Made by a program: the position numbers and the translations under genes. Below, one piece after another: positions 27,713-36,481 of a stretch of 64,000 nucleotides of DNA. Position 1 is the first letter of the stretch. Every line of letters starts with the position of its first letter. Source of the DNA: Streptomyces sp. SW4 (lineage in GTDB: Bacteria > Actinomycetota > Actinomycetes > Streptomycetales > Streptomycetaceae); contig QKWM01000004.1 in assembly GCA_003248315.1 (NCBI GenBank), positions 1,860,001 to 1,924,000 of the forward strand, in the 5' to 3' direction. Under the pieces are notes generated by a model. It was not told the origin of the DNA, made no database searches, and saw nothing but the letters and a program-made list of their open reading frames with translations.

Positions 27713-30139
27713 ATGCCAAAGAAGCGCTCGGGCGGTGGTCTGTCTCCCACGCAGCAGGCCGCCAAGTTCCTCGGTGTCAGCGTGCTCGCGGGAGCCGTCC
27801 TGGCCGGCATCGCACTGCCCGCCGTGGGCGCGCTGGGCCTGGCGGCCAAGGGCTCGGTCGAGAGCTTCGACGAGCTCCCGGCCAACCTGAAGACGCCGCC
27901 GCTCAGCCAGCGCACCACGATCCTCGACGCCGAGGGCGACCTGATCGCCACGGTCTACTCGCGCGACCGCACGGTGGTCCCCCTCAAGGAGATCTCGCCG
28001 TACATGCAGAAGGCGATCGTCGCGATCGAGGACTCGCGCTTCTACCAGCACGGCGCGGTCGACCTGAAGGGCGTGCTGCGCGCGCTGAACAAGAACGCGC
28101 GCAGCGGTGAGGTCTCCGAGGGCGCGTCCACGCTCACGCAGCAGTACGTGAAGAACGTGTTCGTCGAAGAGGCCGGCGACGACCCGACCAAGGTCGCCCA
28201 GGCCACCCAGCAGACCATCGGCCGCAAGATCCGCGAACTGAAGTACGCGATCCAGGTCGAGGAGGAGCTGGGCAAGAAGAGGATCCTCGAGAACTACCTG
28301 AACATCACGTTCTTCGGCCAGCAGGCCTACGGTGTCGAGGCCGCCTCCCAGCGCTACTTCTCCAAGCACGCCAAGGACCTCGATCTGCCCGAGGCCGCCC
28401 TCCTGGCCGGCATCGTCCAGTCGCCGAGCCGGTACGACCCGGTCAACGACGAGGCGGAGGCCAAGAAGCGGCGCAACGTCGTCCTCCAGCGCATGGCGGA
28501 GGTCGGCGACATCTCGCAGGCCGAGGCCGACGAGGCGAAGAAGGCCCCGCTGGGCCTGGAGGTCAGCCGCCCCAGGAACGGCTGCATCACCGCGGTCGCC
28601 GGCGCCAGCTTCTTCTGCAAGTACGTGGAGAAGGTCTTCCTCAGCGACCCGGTCTTCGGCAAGACCCGCGAGGAGCGCGCGAAGATCTGGAACCGGGGCG
28701 GCCTGACCGTCCGTACGACGCTGGACCCGCAGGCGCAGGAGTCGGTGCAGCAGTCGCTGAAGGACCACGTCAACAAGTCCGACTCGGTCGCCGCCGCCGC
28801 CACCCTCGTGGAGCCCGGCACCGGCAAGATCGTCGCGATGGGCCAGTCGAAGCCGTACGGCTACGGCAAGAACGAGACCGAGTACAACTACTCGGTCGAC
28901 GCGGCCTACGGCGGCTCCAACTTCGGGTTCCCGACCGGTTCGACGTTCAAGCCGTTCGTCGCGGCGGCGGCCCTGGAGGAGGGCGTACCGCCGACGAAGG
29001 AGTACTCGTCGCCGTACGAGATGGAGTACCCGAGCCCGGTCCAGACGTGCGACGGCAAGCCGTGGGTCAACACGCGCGGCGAGACGGTGGAGAACGAGAA
29101 CGAGTCGGAGGTCGGCCCGTACCGCATGAAGGAGGCGATGGCCAAGTCGGTCAACACCTACTTCGTGCAGATGATCTCCGAGGTGGGGCTGTGCCCCGTC
29201 GTCGACGTCACCGACAAGCTGCACGTCCGGCAGGGCAACGGCGACAAGCTGCCGGAGACCCCCGCGATCTCGCTGGGCTCGATCGGCCTGTCCCCGCTGA
29301 CCATGGCGAGCGCGTACGCCGCCTTCGCCGCGCGCGGCATGTACTGCACGCCGATCGCCATCGAGTCGATCACCCAGAAGGTCGGCAGCGAGCGGAGGTC
29401 GCTGGAGGTGCCGAAGTCGACCTGCTCGCGGGCCGTCTCCGAGCGGACCGCGGACAGCATCAACACGCTGCTGCGCGGTGTGGTCGACTCCGGTACGGGT
29501 CGGCAGGCCGGTCTGACCGACCGCGAGAGCGCCGGCAAGACGGGTACGACGGACGAGCGCAAGAACGCCTGGTTCGTCGGCTACACGCCGAACATGTCGG
29601 GCGCGGTCTGGGTCGGCAGCGCCACCCAGAAGGTCCAGATGAAGAACATCACGATCGGCGGCCGCTACCACGACCTGGTCTTCGGCGGCGCGGTCCCGGG
29701 CCCGATCTGGAAGGACGCCATGTCCGGCGCCCTGGCCGGCAAGGACTCGCCGTCCTTCAACCTCATCGACATCCCCGACGGCGGTGACGAGGGCCGGGAC
29801 CGTGACGGCGACGACGGCGACCGTGACGACGGGAACAACGGCGACCGCGGTGACCGCGGCGACGGCTTCATCGGCGGCCTGTTCGGCGGGGGCAACGGCA
29901 ACGGCGGGAACGGAAACGGCGGCAACGGCAACGGCGGCGCCGAACCGGACCCGAGCTTCTCCGTGCCGGAGGGCTTCATCCGGGCCAGGGGGACGGCGGG
30001 CCCGGGGGTGGCGCTGAGCGCCGGCGGGACAACGGAACGGCCCCTTCACTCCGTGGGGAGTGGAGGGGCCGTTCTTTCGGCTCGGATTCCGTTCCGGTCC
30101 AGCTCCGGGGTCGCCCTCCGGGCGGGGGAACCGTCGTAG
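27713..30139 (+). CDS. Class A penicillin-binding protein (bifunctional)
   Basis: Starts at ATG 27713. A basic cytosolic start (MPKKRSGGG) and one membrane helix precede the glycosyltransferase domain (AIVAIEDSRFYQHGAVDLKG; ASTLTQQYVKN; GKKRILENYLNITFFGQ). The transpeptidase domain has catalytic Ser410 in GSTFKPF, SVN and KTGTTDERKNAWFVGYTP. The C-terminal tail is Asp/Arg- then Gly/Asn-rich (GGNGNGGNGNGG). It polymerises and crosslinks peptidoglycan outside the membrane. The frame as written runs through the terminator at 30036, so a lost base near 29990 and a true stop around 30015 are likely. Confidence 0.93.
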   Translation: MPKKRSGGGLSPTQQAAKFLGVSVLAGAVLAGIALPAVGALGLAAKGSVESFDELPANLKTPPLSQRTTILDAEGDLIATVYSRDRTVVPLKEISPYMQKAIVAIEDSRFYQHGAVDLKGVLRALNKNARSGEVSEGASTLTQQYVKNVFVEEAGDDPTKVAQATQQTIGRKIRELKYAIQVEEELGKKRILENYLNITFFGQQAYGVEAASQRYFSKHAKDLDLPEAALLAGIVQSPSRYDPVNDEAEAKKRRNVVLQRMAEVGDISQAEADEAKKAPLGLEVSRPRNGCITAVAGASFFCKYVEKVFLSDPVFGKTREERAKIWNRGGLTVRTTLDPQAQESVQQSLKDHVNKSDSVAAAATLVEPGTGKIVAMGQSKPYGYGKNETEYNYSVDAAYGGSNFGFPTGSTFKPFVAAAALEEGVPPTKEYSSPYEMEYPSPVQTCDGKPWVNTRGETVENENESEVGPYRMKEAMAKSVNTYFVQMISEVGLCPVVDVTDKLHVRQGNGDKLPETPAISLGSIGLSPLTMASAYAAFAARGMYCTPIAIESITQKVGSERRSLEVPKSTCSRAVSERTADSINTLLRGVVDSGTGRQAGLTDRESAGKTGTTDERKNAWFVGYTPNMSGAVWVGSATQKVQMKNITIGGRYHDLVFGGAVPGPIWKDAMSGALAGKDSPSFNLIDIPDGGDEGRDRDGDDGDRDDGNNGDRGDRGDGFIGGLFGGGNGNGGNGNGGNGNGGAEPDPSFSVPEGFIRARGTAGPGVALSAGGTTERPLHSVGSGGAVLSARIPFRSSSGVALRAGEPS
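30036..30077 (+). terminator. PBP gene terminator
   Basis: AACGGCCCCTTCACTCC (30036-30052) pairs with GGAGTGGAGGGGCCGTT (30057-30073), one G-U pair, and is followed by CTTTC. It is a strong intrinsic-type hairpin and marks the real end of the PBP transcript. Confidence 0.88.
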
Positions 30140-30229
30140 CGCAGAGGAACCGTCGTAGCGCGGGAGCCGTCGTACCGCAGAGGAACCGTCGTAGCGCGGG
30201 GAACCGTCGAGCGCGGTGGAGCCGTCGTA
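30127..30229. repeat. About six copies of an 18-19 bp tandem repeat
   Basis: The unit is roughly GGAACCGTCGTAGCGCAG, with variants, between the PBP terminator and the end of the YqeY gene. It ends exactly at the YqeY stop codon. Confidence 0.75.
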
Positions 30230-30694
30230 TCAGCCGGCCAGCAGCTTCTTGACCGCCGCGGCGACCCGCCCGCCCTCGGCCTGCCCGGCCAACTTCGGGT
30301 TGACGATCTTCATCACGGCGCCCATGGCCCGCGGCCCCTCGGCACCGGCCGCCCTGGCCTCCTCGACCGCCTGGGCGACGATCGCGTCCAGCTCCTCGTC
30401 GGACAGCTGCTTGGGCAGGTACGCGGCGAGCACCTCGCCCTCGGCCTTCTCCCGCTCGGCCTGCTCGGCACGACCGCCCTGCGCGAAGGCGTCGGCGGCC
30501 TCACGGCGCTTCTTCGCCTCGCGGGTGATCACCTTGAGGACCTCGTCGTCGGAGAGCTCACGCTTCTCCTTGCCCGCGACCTCCTCCTTGGTGATCGCCG
30601 CGAGCGTCAGCCGGAGCGTCGAGGAGCGGAGCTCGTCGCGCTCCTTGATCGCGGCGTTGAGGTCATCCTGCAGCTTCGACTTGAGCGTGGTCAT
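30230..30694 (-). CDS. GatB/YqeY domain protein
   Basis: 154 residues from ATG 30694 (MTTLKSKLQDDLNAAIKERD). The sequence is helical and highly charged, with the family block TLRLTLAAITKEEVAGKEKR, VKITREAKKRREAADAF-like segment and a final MGAVMKIVNPKLAGQAEGGR. YqeY proteins share the tail domain of the GatB amidotransferase subunit and may bind tRNA. The length and layout are standard and the frame is intact. Confidence 0.93.
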   Translation of the reverse strand: MTTLKSKLQDDLNAAIKERDELRSSTLRLTLAAITKEEVAGKEKRELSDDEVLKVITREAKKRREAADAFAQGGRAEQAEREKAEGEVLAAYLPKQLSDEELDAIVAQAVEEARAAGAEGPRAMGAVMKIVNPKLAGQAEGGRVAAAVKKLLAG

Positions 30695-31003
30695 GCACTG
30701 ATTGTCGCAGGTGCGCGGGGCGGGCCGCCCGCCGATTTCGCCGGTGGGCCGCGGCGGGTGCAGGACCGGAGTGCAGGACCGGGGTGCAGGACCGGCTGCG
30801 GGTGCACGCCCACCACACCCCACACCCCACTCCCCACTTCCCACTCCCCAGGCCCCCGGGCCCCCGGGCCCCACGCCCCAGGCCCACCAGGCCACCTCGC
30901 CGGAGCATGCGCGGGGAAACGGCCGGGCGGGCAGGGAACTTGCCCCACCGGCCGGGCGTTCCCGCCGACCCCGCGGCACACGATCGTCTGACACGATGGA
31001 CAT
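30695..31003. other. Intergenic region with C-rich simple repeats
   Basis: The stretch 30750-30890 consists of CAGGACCGG and CCCACTCCCCA type low-complexity repeats. It holds the divergent promoters of the YqeY and metallophosphoesterase genes. No gene is seen. Confidence 0.5.
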
Positions 31004-31928
31004 ATGCGCGCGCGATACGGAGTGCCCCTGTCCCTCGCGGCGGCTGGCGCCGCCGGCCTGGTCTACGCGGCGGGCTTCGAAGCCCGGTCCTTCCGCCTGC
31101 GACGGGTGACCGTCCCCGTCCTCCCTCGGGCATGCGGCCCCTGCGCGTGCTGCAGGTCTCCGACATCCACATGGTCGGCGGACAGCGCAAGAAGCAGCGC
31201 TGGCTGCGCTCCCTGGCGGGCCTGCGCCCCGACTTCGTGATCAACACCGGCGACAACCTCTCGGACCCCGAAGGCGTGCCCGAGGTCCTGGACGCGCTGG
31301 GCCCGCTGATGGAGTTCCCGGGCGCGTACGTCTTCGGCTCGAACGACTACTACGGCCCCAGGCTGCGCAACCCCGCCCGGTACCTGATCGAGAAGGCGCA
31401 GGGCCGTCACGGGCTGAACGGCAACGCGCCGGCCGTCGGCGCGGTCCACAACCCCTGGGAGGACCTGCGCGACGGCTTCGACGCCGCCGGCTGGCTCAAC
31501 CTGACGAACACGCGGGGCACGCTGAAGATCGAGGGCCTGTCGATCGAGATGACCGGCCTGGACGACCCGCACATCAAGAGGGACCGGTACGCGGAGGTGG
31601 CCGGGGCCCGTCGTCCTCGGCCGACTTCTCGATGGGCGTGGTCCACGCGCCGTACCTGCGCGTGCTCGACGCGTACACGGCGGACGCGTACCCGCTGATC
31701 CTGGCCGGCCACACGCACGGCGGCCAGCTGTGCATCCCCTTCTACGGCGCGCTGGTCACCAACTGCGACCTGGACACGGACCGGGTGAAGGGCCTGTCCA
31801 CGCACACGGCGGAGGGCCGTACGGCGTACCTCCACGTCTCGGCGGGCTGCGGAACCAACCGCTACACGCCGGTACGTTTCGCCTGCCCGCCGGAGGCGAC
31901 CCTGCTGACGCTGGTGGGCCGGGAGTAG
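31004..31928 (+). CDS. Membrane-anchored metallophosphoesterase (YaeI-like)
   Basis: ATG 31004 begins a short hydrophobic anchor (PLSLAAAGAAGLVYAAGF). Phosphoesterase motifs follow in order: QVSDIHMVGGQ, VINTGDNLSD, VFGSNDYYGP and LAGHTHGGQLCIP. The spacing fits the calcineurin-like family that includes YaeI/YkuE lipid-A or UDP-sugar pyrophosphatases. Two base losses (near 31124, VPVLP/PGMRPLRVLQ; near 31605, YAEVAG/SADFSMGVVHAP) are needed to connect the pieces. The natural stop is at 31926-31928. Confidence 0.87.
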
Positions 31929-32005
31929 CCGACGCGAGCGGGCCGGGATGGCCGACGCGAGCGGGCCGGGATGGCCGACGCGAGCGGGCCGGGATGGCCG
32001 ACGCG
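31928..32005. repeat. 23-bp tandem repeat, 3.5 copies
   Basis: Exact copies of GCCGACGCGAGCGGGCCGGG plus ATG start at 31928, 31951 and 31974, and a partial copy starts at 31997. The array begins inside the stop codon of the metallophosphoesterase gene. Confidence 0.85.
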
Positions 32006-32079
32006 AGCGGGCCCCGCCGGGTCACCCACCCGGCCCACCCACATCGCCCCATTCGCCCCATATATCTAGCTTGAGGGGC

Positions 32080-32832
32080 ATGACCGCCCCGATACCCAGG
32101 GACATCCCGGACCTCCCAGCGGTCCCGGCTCCCCCCACGCTGCTGCCCTCCCCGGTCCCGGCCACGGCCGTGGTACCGCCGGTACGCCGCCCTGTGGCGG
32201 CCGTCTTCCGCCTGCTGACGGCCGCGCTCGCCCTCGCGGGCGTGGCCCTGGCCTTCCTCCTCGGCAGCCCGATCAGGGTCGCGAGCTACTTCACCGTCCA
32301 GGCCAGTGTCCTGCTCGCCCTGGTCCTCATCGCCTCGGCGCGCCGCGCGTGGAGCGCCCGGCACCCGCTGCCGGGCGGGCTGACGGGAGCGGCGCTGCTG
32401 TACGTCGTCGTCGCGAGCCTGGTGCACCACCTGCTGCTGGCCAACCCGGCGAGCCCGTTCTCGGCGGCGGGCGAGATCGCGGCCACCGGCGGCTGGCACA
32501 CGGTCGTCAACCACGTCCTGCACACGGCGGTCCCCGTGGCGGCCGTCCTGGACTGGCTGCTCCTGACCCCGCCGGCCCGTCTGCACCTGCGCCAGGCGGC
32601 GGCGTGGCTGCTGTACCCGCTGGCCTACCTGGCCTTCTCCCTCACCCGAGGCGAGCTGCTCCTCCCCAACAGCACGGCCCGCTACCTCTACCCCTTCCTC
32701 GACGTCGACCTGCACGGCTACCGCGGCGTCCTCGCCAACGCCCTGCTCCTGGGCCTGTCCGTCTACGCCCTGGCCGTCCTCCTGGTGGCCCTCGACCACG
32801 CCCGCCCGAACCCCCTGCGCCGCCGCTGGTAA
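32080..32832 (+). CDS. Pr6Pr-type integral membrane protein
   Basis: 250 residues from ATG 32080, preceded by GAGGGG. About six membrane helices (for example LLTAALALAGVALAFLLGSP, ALLYVVVASLVHHLLLANP and ALLLGLSVYALAVLLVALDH), with HTVVNHVLHTAVPVAAVLDW and PLAYLAFSLTRGEL, match the Pr6Pr family (FAR-17a/AIG1-like). Some eukaryotic relatives hydrolyse fatty-acid esters of hydroxy fatty acids; bacterial function is unknown. The frame is intact. It ends 68 bp before the tRNA-Pro gene. Confidence 0.85.
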   Translation: MTAPIPRDIPDLPAVPAPPTLLPSPVPATAVVPPVRRPVAAVFRLLTAALALAGVALAFLLGSPIRVASYFTVQASVLLALVLIASARRAWSARHPLPGGLTGAALLYVVVASLVHHLLLANPASPFSAAGEIAATGGWHTVVNHVLHTAVPVAAVLDWLLLTPPARLHLRQAAAWLLYPLAYLAFSLTRGELLLPNSTARYLYPFLDVDLHGYRGVLANALLLGLSVYALAVLLVALDHARPNPLRRRW

Positions 32833-32899
32833 AACCGGATTTCGTCTCCGGCCGACGGTGGGCTAAAGTAAACGACGTCGCCGCGACAGCGACGACACT

Positions 32900-32973
32900 C
32901 GGGGTGTGGCGCAGCTTGGCAGCGCGCTTCGTTCGGGACGAAGAGGTCGTGGGTTCAAATCCCGCCACCCCGA
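32900..32973 (+). tRNA. tRNA-Pro (anticodon CGG)
   Basis: A complete cloverleaf: acceptor CGGGGTG pairs with CACCCCG at 32966-32972, the D arm is GCGC…GCGC, and the anticodon stem-loop CTTCG-TTCGGGA-CGAAG has anticodon CGG (32934-32936). The T arm is GTGGG-TTCAAAT-CCCGC. No encoded CCA. The 3' part is the integration target of the adjacent AICE and remains intact on this side. Confidence 0.97.
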
Positions 32974-32982
32974 CAGAGAAAC
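32932..32982 (+). repeat. attL (tRNA side)
   Basis: 51 bp identical to 48965-49015, from TTCGGGACGAAGAGG in the anticodon loop through the tRNA 3' end to GACAGAGAAAC. This copy is part of the functional tRNA. Confidence 0.95.
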
Positions 32983-33050
32983 GCCAGGTGAGGCACCTAC
33001 CAGTTTTGGTAGGTGCCTCACCTGTTTCGTCTGCGTGTCTATCTGCGTGA

Positions 33051-34217
33051 CTAGCGCTCCGGATCCCGCTTGAAGATGCCGTCCATGACCATGGCGCCGG
33101 TCTGGATCACGGGCCTGATCTGCTTCCGGTAGACCTCCTCGGTCACGGCCGTGCCGGAGTGGCCGACGAGCCGGGAGATCTCCTCCAGCGGGACGCCACG
33201 GTCGGAGAGCAGGGACACGAAGCTGTGCCGGAGCTCCCGAGGCGTCCACTCGTCGGCGTTGATCCCCTCAGCGTCCTTGAGCGCCTGGCGGAAGGCACGG
33301 CGAACGTTGGTCGCATCGAGTGGCTTGCCCACGGCCGACGAGAAGACCAGCCCATGTTCCTCCCACTGGTCACCAGCGGCAAGCCGCTGCCAGCCCTGCT
33401 CCTCGAAGTGCTGCCAGAGGACCTCCACGCATCGCGCCGGCAGGGCGAGCGTGCGCCGGGACTTCCGGGTCTTCGTGTCCCCGCCGCGCCGGACCGAGCG
33501 CCACACCGCAATGTGCGGAGGCTGCGGAGGATCGGCCTCCGGCCTGCCCTTCAGAAAGACGTGGTCCCAGGTGAGCGCCCTCAGCTCCTCGGTACGTGCA
33601 CCCGTCAGCAGGGCTACGACGATGTACGCGTGCATCGAGGTTCCCTCGGCCGCCTTCAGCACCGCCTCGGCCTGGGCGAAGGTGAGCGCTTTGGACGGCC
33701 GCCCAGCCTGGCCCTGGGGTACTGAGCACAGCTCGACGACGTTGCGCTTCACCTTGTCCCGCGCCATGGCCCGCTTGACCGAGCGGTTCAGGCAGGAGTG
33801 GATGGCCTGCAGCGTGCGAGTGCTGAGAGTCTTGGCCTTGTCGGCCAGCCAGCGGTCGACGTCTTCCGCGCTGAGGTCGCGGAGCTTCCGGGCGCCCAGA
33901 GCCGGGATCACGTGGTTGTGGCTCAGGATGGTGCAGTTCTCGACGGTGCCCGGGTCACGACCCGCCAGGCCGTAGGTGAGCCAGTCGTTCACGGCGTCGG
34001 CCACGGTATAGCCCGTGGGCGCAATCGCGAGACCGTCCTCGTGATCCCGCAACACCTCCTTGAGCTTGTTCTTCGCCTCAGTCTTGGTCTTGCCGCTCCC
34101 CCGCTTCACGATCCGCTTGCCGCTCGGATCGAAGCCGAGGTTCGCGGTGGCGATCCAACGCTGTCTCTTCTCGTCCCAATGGAGCCCGCCGTCACCACGG
34201 CTGCGTCGCTTGGCCAT
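33051..34217 (-). CDS. int: AICE tyrosine integrase
   Basis: 388 residues from ATG 34217. The N-terminal arm-binding region is basic (MAKRRSRGDGGLHWDEKRQR), then a SAM-like core-binding domain and a catalytic domain with Arg in TGARTEELRALTW, Lys in TKTRKSRRTLALP, HxxR in RELRHSFVSLLS, the second His in LVGHSGTAVTEEVYRK, and the Tyr nucleophile in that last segment. It catalyses integration at tRNA-Pro and excision with Xis. Its start overlaps the xis stop (TGATG). The gene is 68 bp from attL, as expected. The frame is intact. Confidence 0.96.
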   Translation of the reverse strand: MAKRRSRGDGGLHWDEKRQRWIATANLGFDPSGKRIVKRGSGKTKTEAKNKLKEVLRDHEDGLAIAPTGYTVADAVNDWLTYGLAGRDPGTVENCTILSHNHVIPALGARKLRDLSAEDVDRWLADKAKTLSTRTLQAIHSCLNRSVKRAMARDKVKRNVVELCSVPQGQAGRPSKALTFAQAEAVLKAAEGTSMHAYIVVALLTGARTEELRALTWDHVFLKGRPEADPPQPPHIAVWRSVRRGGDTKTRKSRRTLALPARCVEVLWQHFEEQGWQRLAAGDQWEEHGLVFSSAVGKPLDATNVRRAFRQALKDAEGINADEWTPRELRHSFVSLLSDRGVPLEEISRLVGHSGTAVTEEVYRKQIRPVIQTGAMVMDGIFKRDPER

Positions 34218-34405
34218 CAGGCGGCCTCCTCCAGCTGGTGCTGGGTGAAGTCGCGCACGGCGTCAGCAGGTATCCGGCGAGCACCATCGATTTTGATCGA
34301 AGCGAGCCGGTGGGTACGGATCAGGTCGTAGACCTTCGAGCGTCCAACCTTGAGCCGCGCCATCACGTCCGACACCGTCAGCAGTTCAGGGGTGGCAATG
34401 GTCAC
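34217..34405 (-). CDS. xis: Excisionase (MerR/XRE-like wHTH)
   Basis: 62 residues from GTG 34405: MTIATPELLTVSDVMARLKV, then GRSKVYDLIRTHRLASIKID, ARRIPADAVRDFTQHQLEEA. This is the short helix-turn-helix excisionase pattern that uses a DNA-binding wing (LTVSDVMARLKVGRSKVYDL). The start overlaps the repSA stop (GTGA) and the stop overlaps int, so rep, xis and int are one translationally coupled unit. That is the pSAM2 arrangement, in which activation gives replication and excision together. Confidence 0.93.
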   Translation of the reverse strand: MTIATPELLTVSDVMARLKVGRSKVYDLIRTHRLASIKIDGARRIPADAVRDFTQHQLEEAA

Positions 34406-35793
34406 GCTGCGGCTCCTTCCAAGGCGAGTTGATCGTGTAGGGCATCGCGGGCGGTCTCTCGGTTGAGCTGGAGGTCGCGGGCGATGGTGGCGGCTAGGAC
34501 GGATTCGCCGGGGGTGTGGCCGTGGCCGGCGTACTGCCAGTCCGCGAGGACCAGGACGGTGTCCGGCTCTCGGTCGTGGTCGTCGAGGCCGAGGGCGGCG
34601 TGTTCCTGGGCGGCGCGGTAGTCGGCGCGGGCCTGGCGGAGAGCGCCGAGGGTCGTCGAGTAGCGGCGGCTCTTGCTGGAGAAGTGGCCGCGGAAGCCGA
34701 GCATGTGGGCCCAGGCCCACAGGCGACGGTCCGGGTAGAGCGGGTCGAGCGCCTTGCACGCCTCGATCAGTCGGCGGGTGTGGTCGGGGACCTGGTGGCG
34801 GTCGAGTTCGGCGAGTTCGCCGATGCGGCGGTCGAGGGTGCCGGTGTTCTCCGCTGCCTTGGTCGCGTACTTGGCGACGTAGGAGGCGACGGCCTGTTCG
34901 GTGATCTCGGAACCGTCGCCGAACGCCTTGACTGGCCGGACGTCGAGCTGGGTGCCCCAGCGGAAGGTCCGGGCGGGCTGGTCGTCGGCGGCCGGGAGGG
35001 AGACCGAGGTGTAGGAGTGCGCGGCAGCTGCACGGATCGCGTCGGTGAGGAGATCGACGGTTGCCCATGCTGGCGGCGGGGTGTCCGGACCATCCGGCCC
35101 ATCGAGCCGGATCACTGCGTGGAAGTGCACCGCGCCCCGCTTCTGGAACTCGGCGACCTTGCCGTAGGAGACGCGGAGCTGATTGGTGAGTTCCCTGCGG
35201 GAGAGGCCGGCGCGGGCGGCGAGTTCGCGGCGGAGCCGGGTGGTGAAGCGCTGCCAGAGCTGACCGGCGGTGTTGTTGAACAGCACCGCGCCCGCGTAGT
35301 CGTACGTCTCCGGGTCCAGAGCGGCGCCGAGGGCGGGGTCATCGGCGCGGTGTCGGGTGCCGCACCGGCAGACGCCGTGATCCGGCCGGTTGTGGACCGG
35401 GCCGAACGAAGGGGCGGTGAGCGTGGCGAAGACCCGCGGGTGGTCCCGGACGGTCGCTGGGACATCCCGGCGGTCGTCGCCCGCGAGCCCCGCGCGGATG
35501 AGGTGGTAGGTGTCGCCCGCGTAGGTCCAGGCGCAGGCCGGGCAGCGGGAGGCTCGGCGGTTGCCGCAGGCGATGCGGAGGCGTCCACCCGGCTCCCGCT
35601 CGGTGCTGTAGTGGTGCAGGGTCTCGCCGGTGGTCTTGTCCTTGTGCAGGACCCAGCCGGTCAGGTGGATGGGGTCGGCGCAGCCGCCGGTGTGGCGGAT
35701 CTGGTCTTCCCAACGGAAGTAGTCGGGAGCCGAAGCCACCCTCAGCAGGTCGCCGAGGGTGATCGGGTCGAGGAGCGTGTCAGGCACGGGCAC
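34402..35793 (-). CDS. repSA: RepSA-type rolling-circle replication initiator
   Basis: 463 residues from GTG 35793, close to the size I recall for pSAM2 RepSA. The HUH metal motif is VHFHAVIRL (His 223 and 225), and the nucleophile region is SYVAKYATK (Tyr 305/309). An N-terminal Cys-rich stretch (RCPACAWTY) and VCRCGTRHRA could bind zinc. It nicks the double-strand origin and drives rolling-circle replication of the excised element. The start overlaps the upstream small Cys4 gene by 14 bp. The frame is intact. Confidence 0.93.
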   Translation of the reverse strand: MPVPDTLLDPITLGDLLRVASAPDYFRWEDQIRHTGGCADPIHLTGWVLHKDKTTGETLHHYSTEREPGGRLRIACGNRRASRCPACAWTYAGDTYHLIRAGLAGDDRRDVPATVRDHPRVFATLTAPSFGPVHNRPDHGVCRCGTRHRADDPALGAALDPETYDYAGAVLFNNTAGQLWQRFTTRLRRELAARAGLSRRELTNQLRVSYGKVAEFQKRGAVHFHAVIRLDGPDGPDTPPPAWATVDLLTDAIRAAAAHSYTSVSLPAADDQPARTFRWGTQLDVRPVKAFGDGSEITEQAVASYVAKYATKAAENTGTLDRRIGELAELDRHQVPDHTRRLIEACKALDPLYPDRRLWAWAHMLGFRGHFSSKSRRYSTTLGALRQARADYRAAQEHAALGLDDHDREPDTVLVLADWQYAGHGHTPGESVLAATIARDLQLNRETARDALHDQLALEGAAA

Positions 35794-35965
35794 CCTCCCG
35801 GACGCTGTGAGCGAGGACCGTGCCGGTGCCGTTGCATGCCGGGCAGTGGACGGTGATGGTGCGCAGGTGTCCGTGCCGGTCCCGGCCGCCGAGGGTGACG
35901 GCGGCGGAGGGGAAGCCGTCGCAGTTCGGGCAGATGCGCGGCGCGGGTGTGGTGCGGTGGGTCAT
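35780..35965 (-). CDS. Small Cys4 zinc-ribbon-like protein
   Basis: 61 residues from ATG 35965, with AAAGGA eight bases upstream. Two Cys pairs, ICPNCDG and HCPACNGTG, give a zinc-ribbon or DnaJ-like CxxC fold. The stop codon lies inside the start of repSA, so the small protein is probably translated with RepSA. Similar short proteins precede rep in many AICEs; the role is unknown, perhaps helping origin recognition. Confidence 0.8.
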   Translation of the reverse strand: MTHRTTPAPRICPNCDGFPSAAVTLGGRDRHGHLRTITVHCPACNGTGTVLAHSVREGARA

Positions 35966-36010
35966 GCTGGGTGTTCCTTTCGATTGCGGTTGGAAGGAAC
36001 GGCCCCGGGT

Positions 36011-36035
36011 GGCGGCGTGCTTGGCGGCTTGTGCG
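36011..36035. repeat. 25-bp direct repeat, left copy (right copy 41067-41091)
   Basis: An exact 25-bp match, GGCGGCGTGCTTGGCGGCTT plus GTGCG, lies just downstream of the GGDEF stop here and just downstream of a spd gene stop at 41067-41091. Similarity extends into each stop codon (CCGGTCAG). The two copies bracket the GGDEF gene. Confidence 0.8.
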
Positions 36036-36050
36036 CCACCCGGCGGCCGG

Positions 36051-36407
36051 TCAGTGAAAGGTGCGCGAGCCTCGGCGGCTGCGGCCCTTGGCGGCGTACA
36101 TGGCCGCATCAGCGGCGGCGAGCGCATCGGTCAGAGCCGGGATCGGGAGTTCGGCGACAGCGCAGGTGCCGACCGAGGCGGACAACGGCACGGACAGGCC
36201 GTCGTAATCGAGCGGCCGGTGCAGTACGGCCGTGAGTGTGTGGAGGTCGGCGGCGTTCAGCTCCCGGACGATGGCCACGAATTCGTCTCCGCCCAGGCGC
36301 CGGCGGTGCCGTTGCGTCCGCACCAGGCGCGCAGCCGTTCGGCGGTGGCGGTGAGGGCGGCGTCTCCGGCGGCGTGGCCGTGGGTGTCGTTGAGGGTCTT
36401 GAAGTGG
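36051..36407 (-). pseudogene. GGDEF protein, C-terminal fragment cut by nested element
   Basis: This piece encodes HFKTLNDTHGHAAGDAALTA, then AERLRAWCGRNGTAG, the active-site RLGGDEFVAIV, and …AAMYAAKGRSRRGSRTFH to the stop at 36051. Its missing N-terminus is at 40819-41012 beyond the inserted element. A single base is also missing near 36315, just before GGDEF, so the fragment spans two frames. An intact parent would have had an N-terminal segment plus a diguanylate cyclase domain. Confidence 0.88.
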
Positions 36408-36412
36408 TTTTC

Positions 36413-36420
36413 CCGGACTA
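36413..36420 (+). repeat. Left terminal inverted repeat of nested element
   Basis: CCGGACTA, the reverse complement of TAGTCCGG at 40802-40809. It lies 5 bp inside the left boundary. Confidence 0.7.
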
Positions 36421-36481
36421 CGCGTGGATCGATTTCTGGGGTGCCACCTCGTGATGGGGCTTGCTCGGTAGGGTCGAGATC

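Noticed and set aside
30016..30139. C-terminal extension of the PBP
   Set aside because: It reads straight through a strong terminator hairpin and has no family sequence, so it is probably a result of a lost base.
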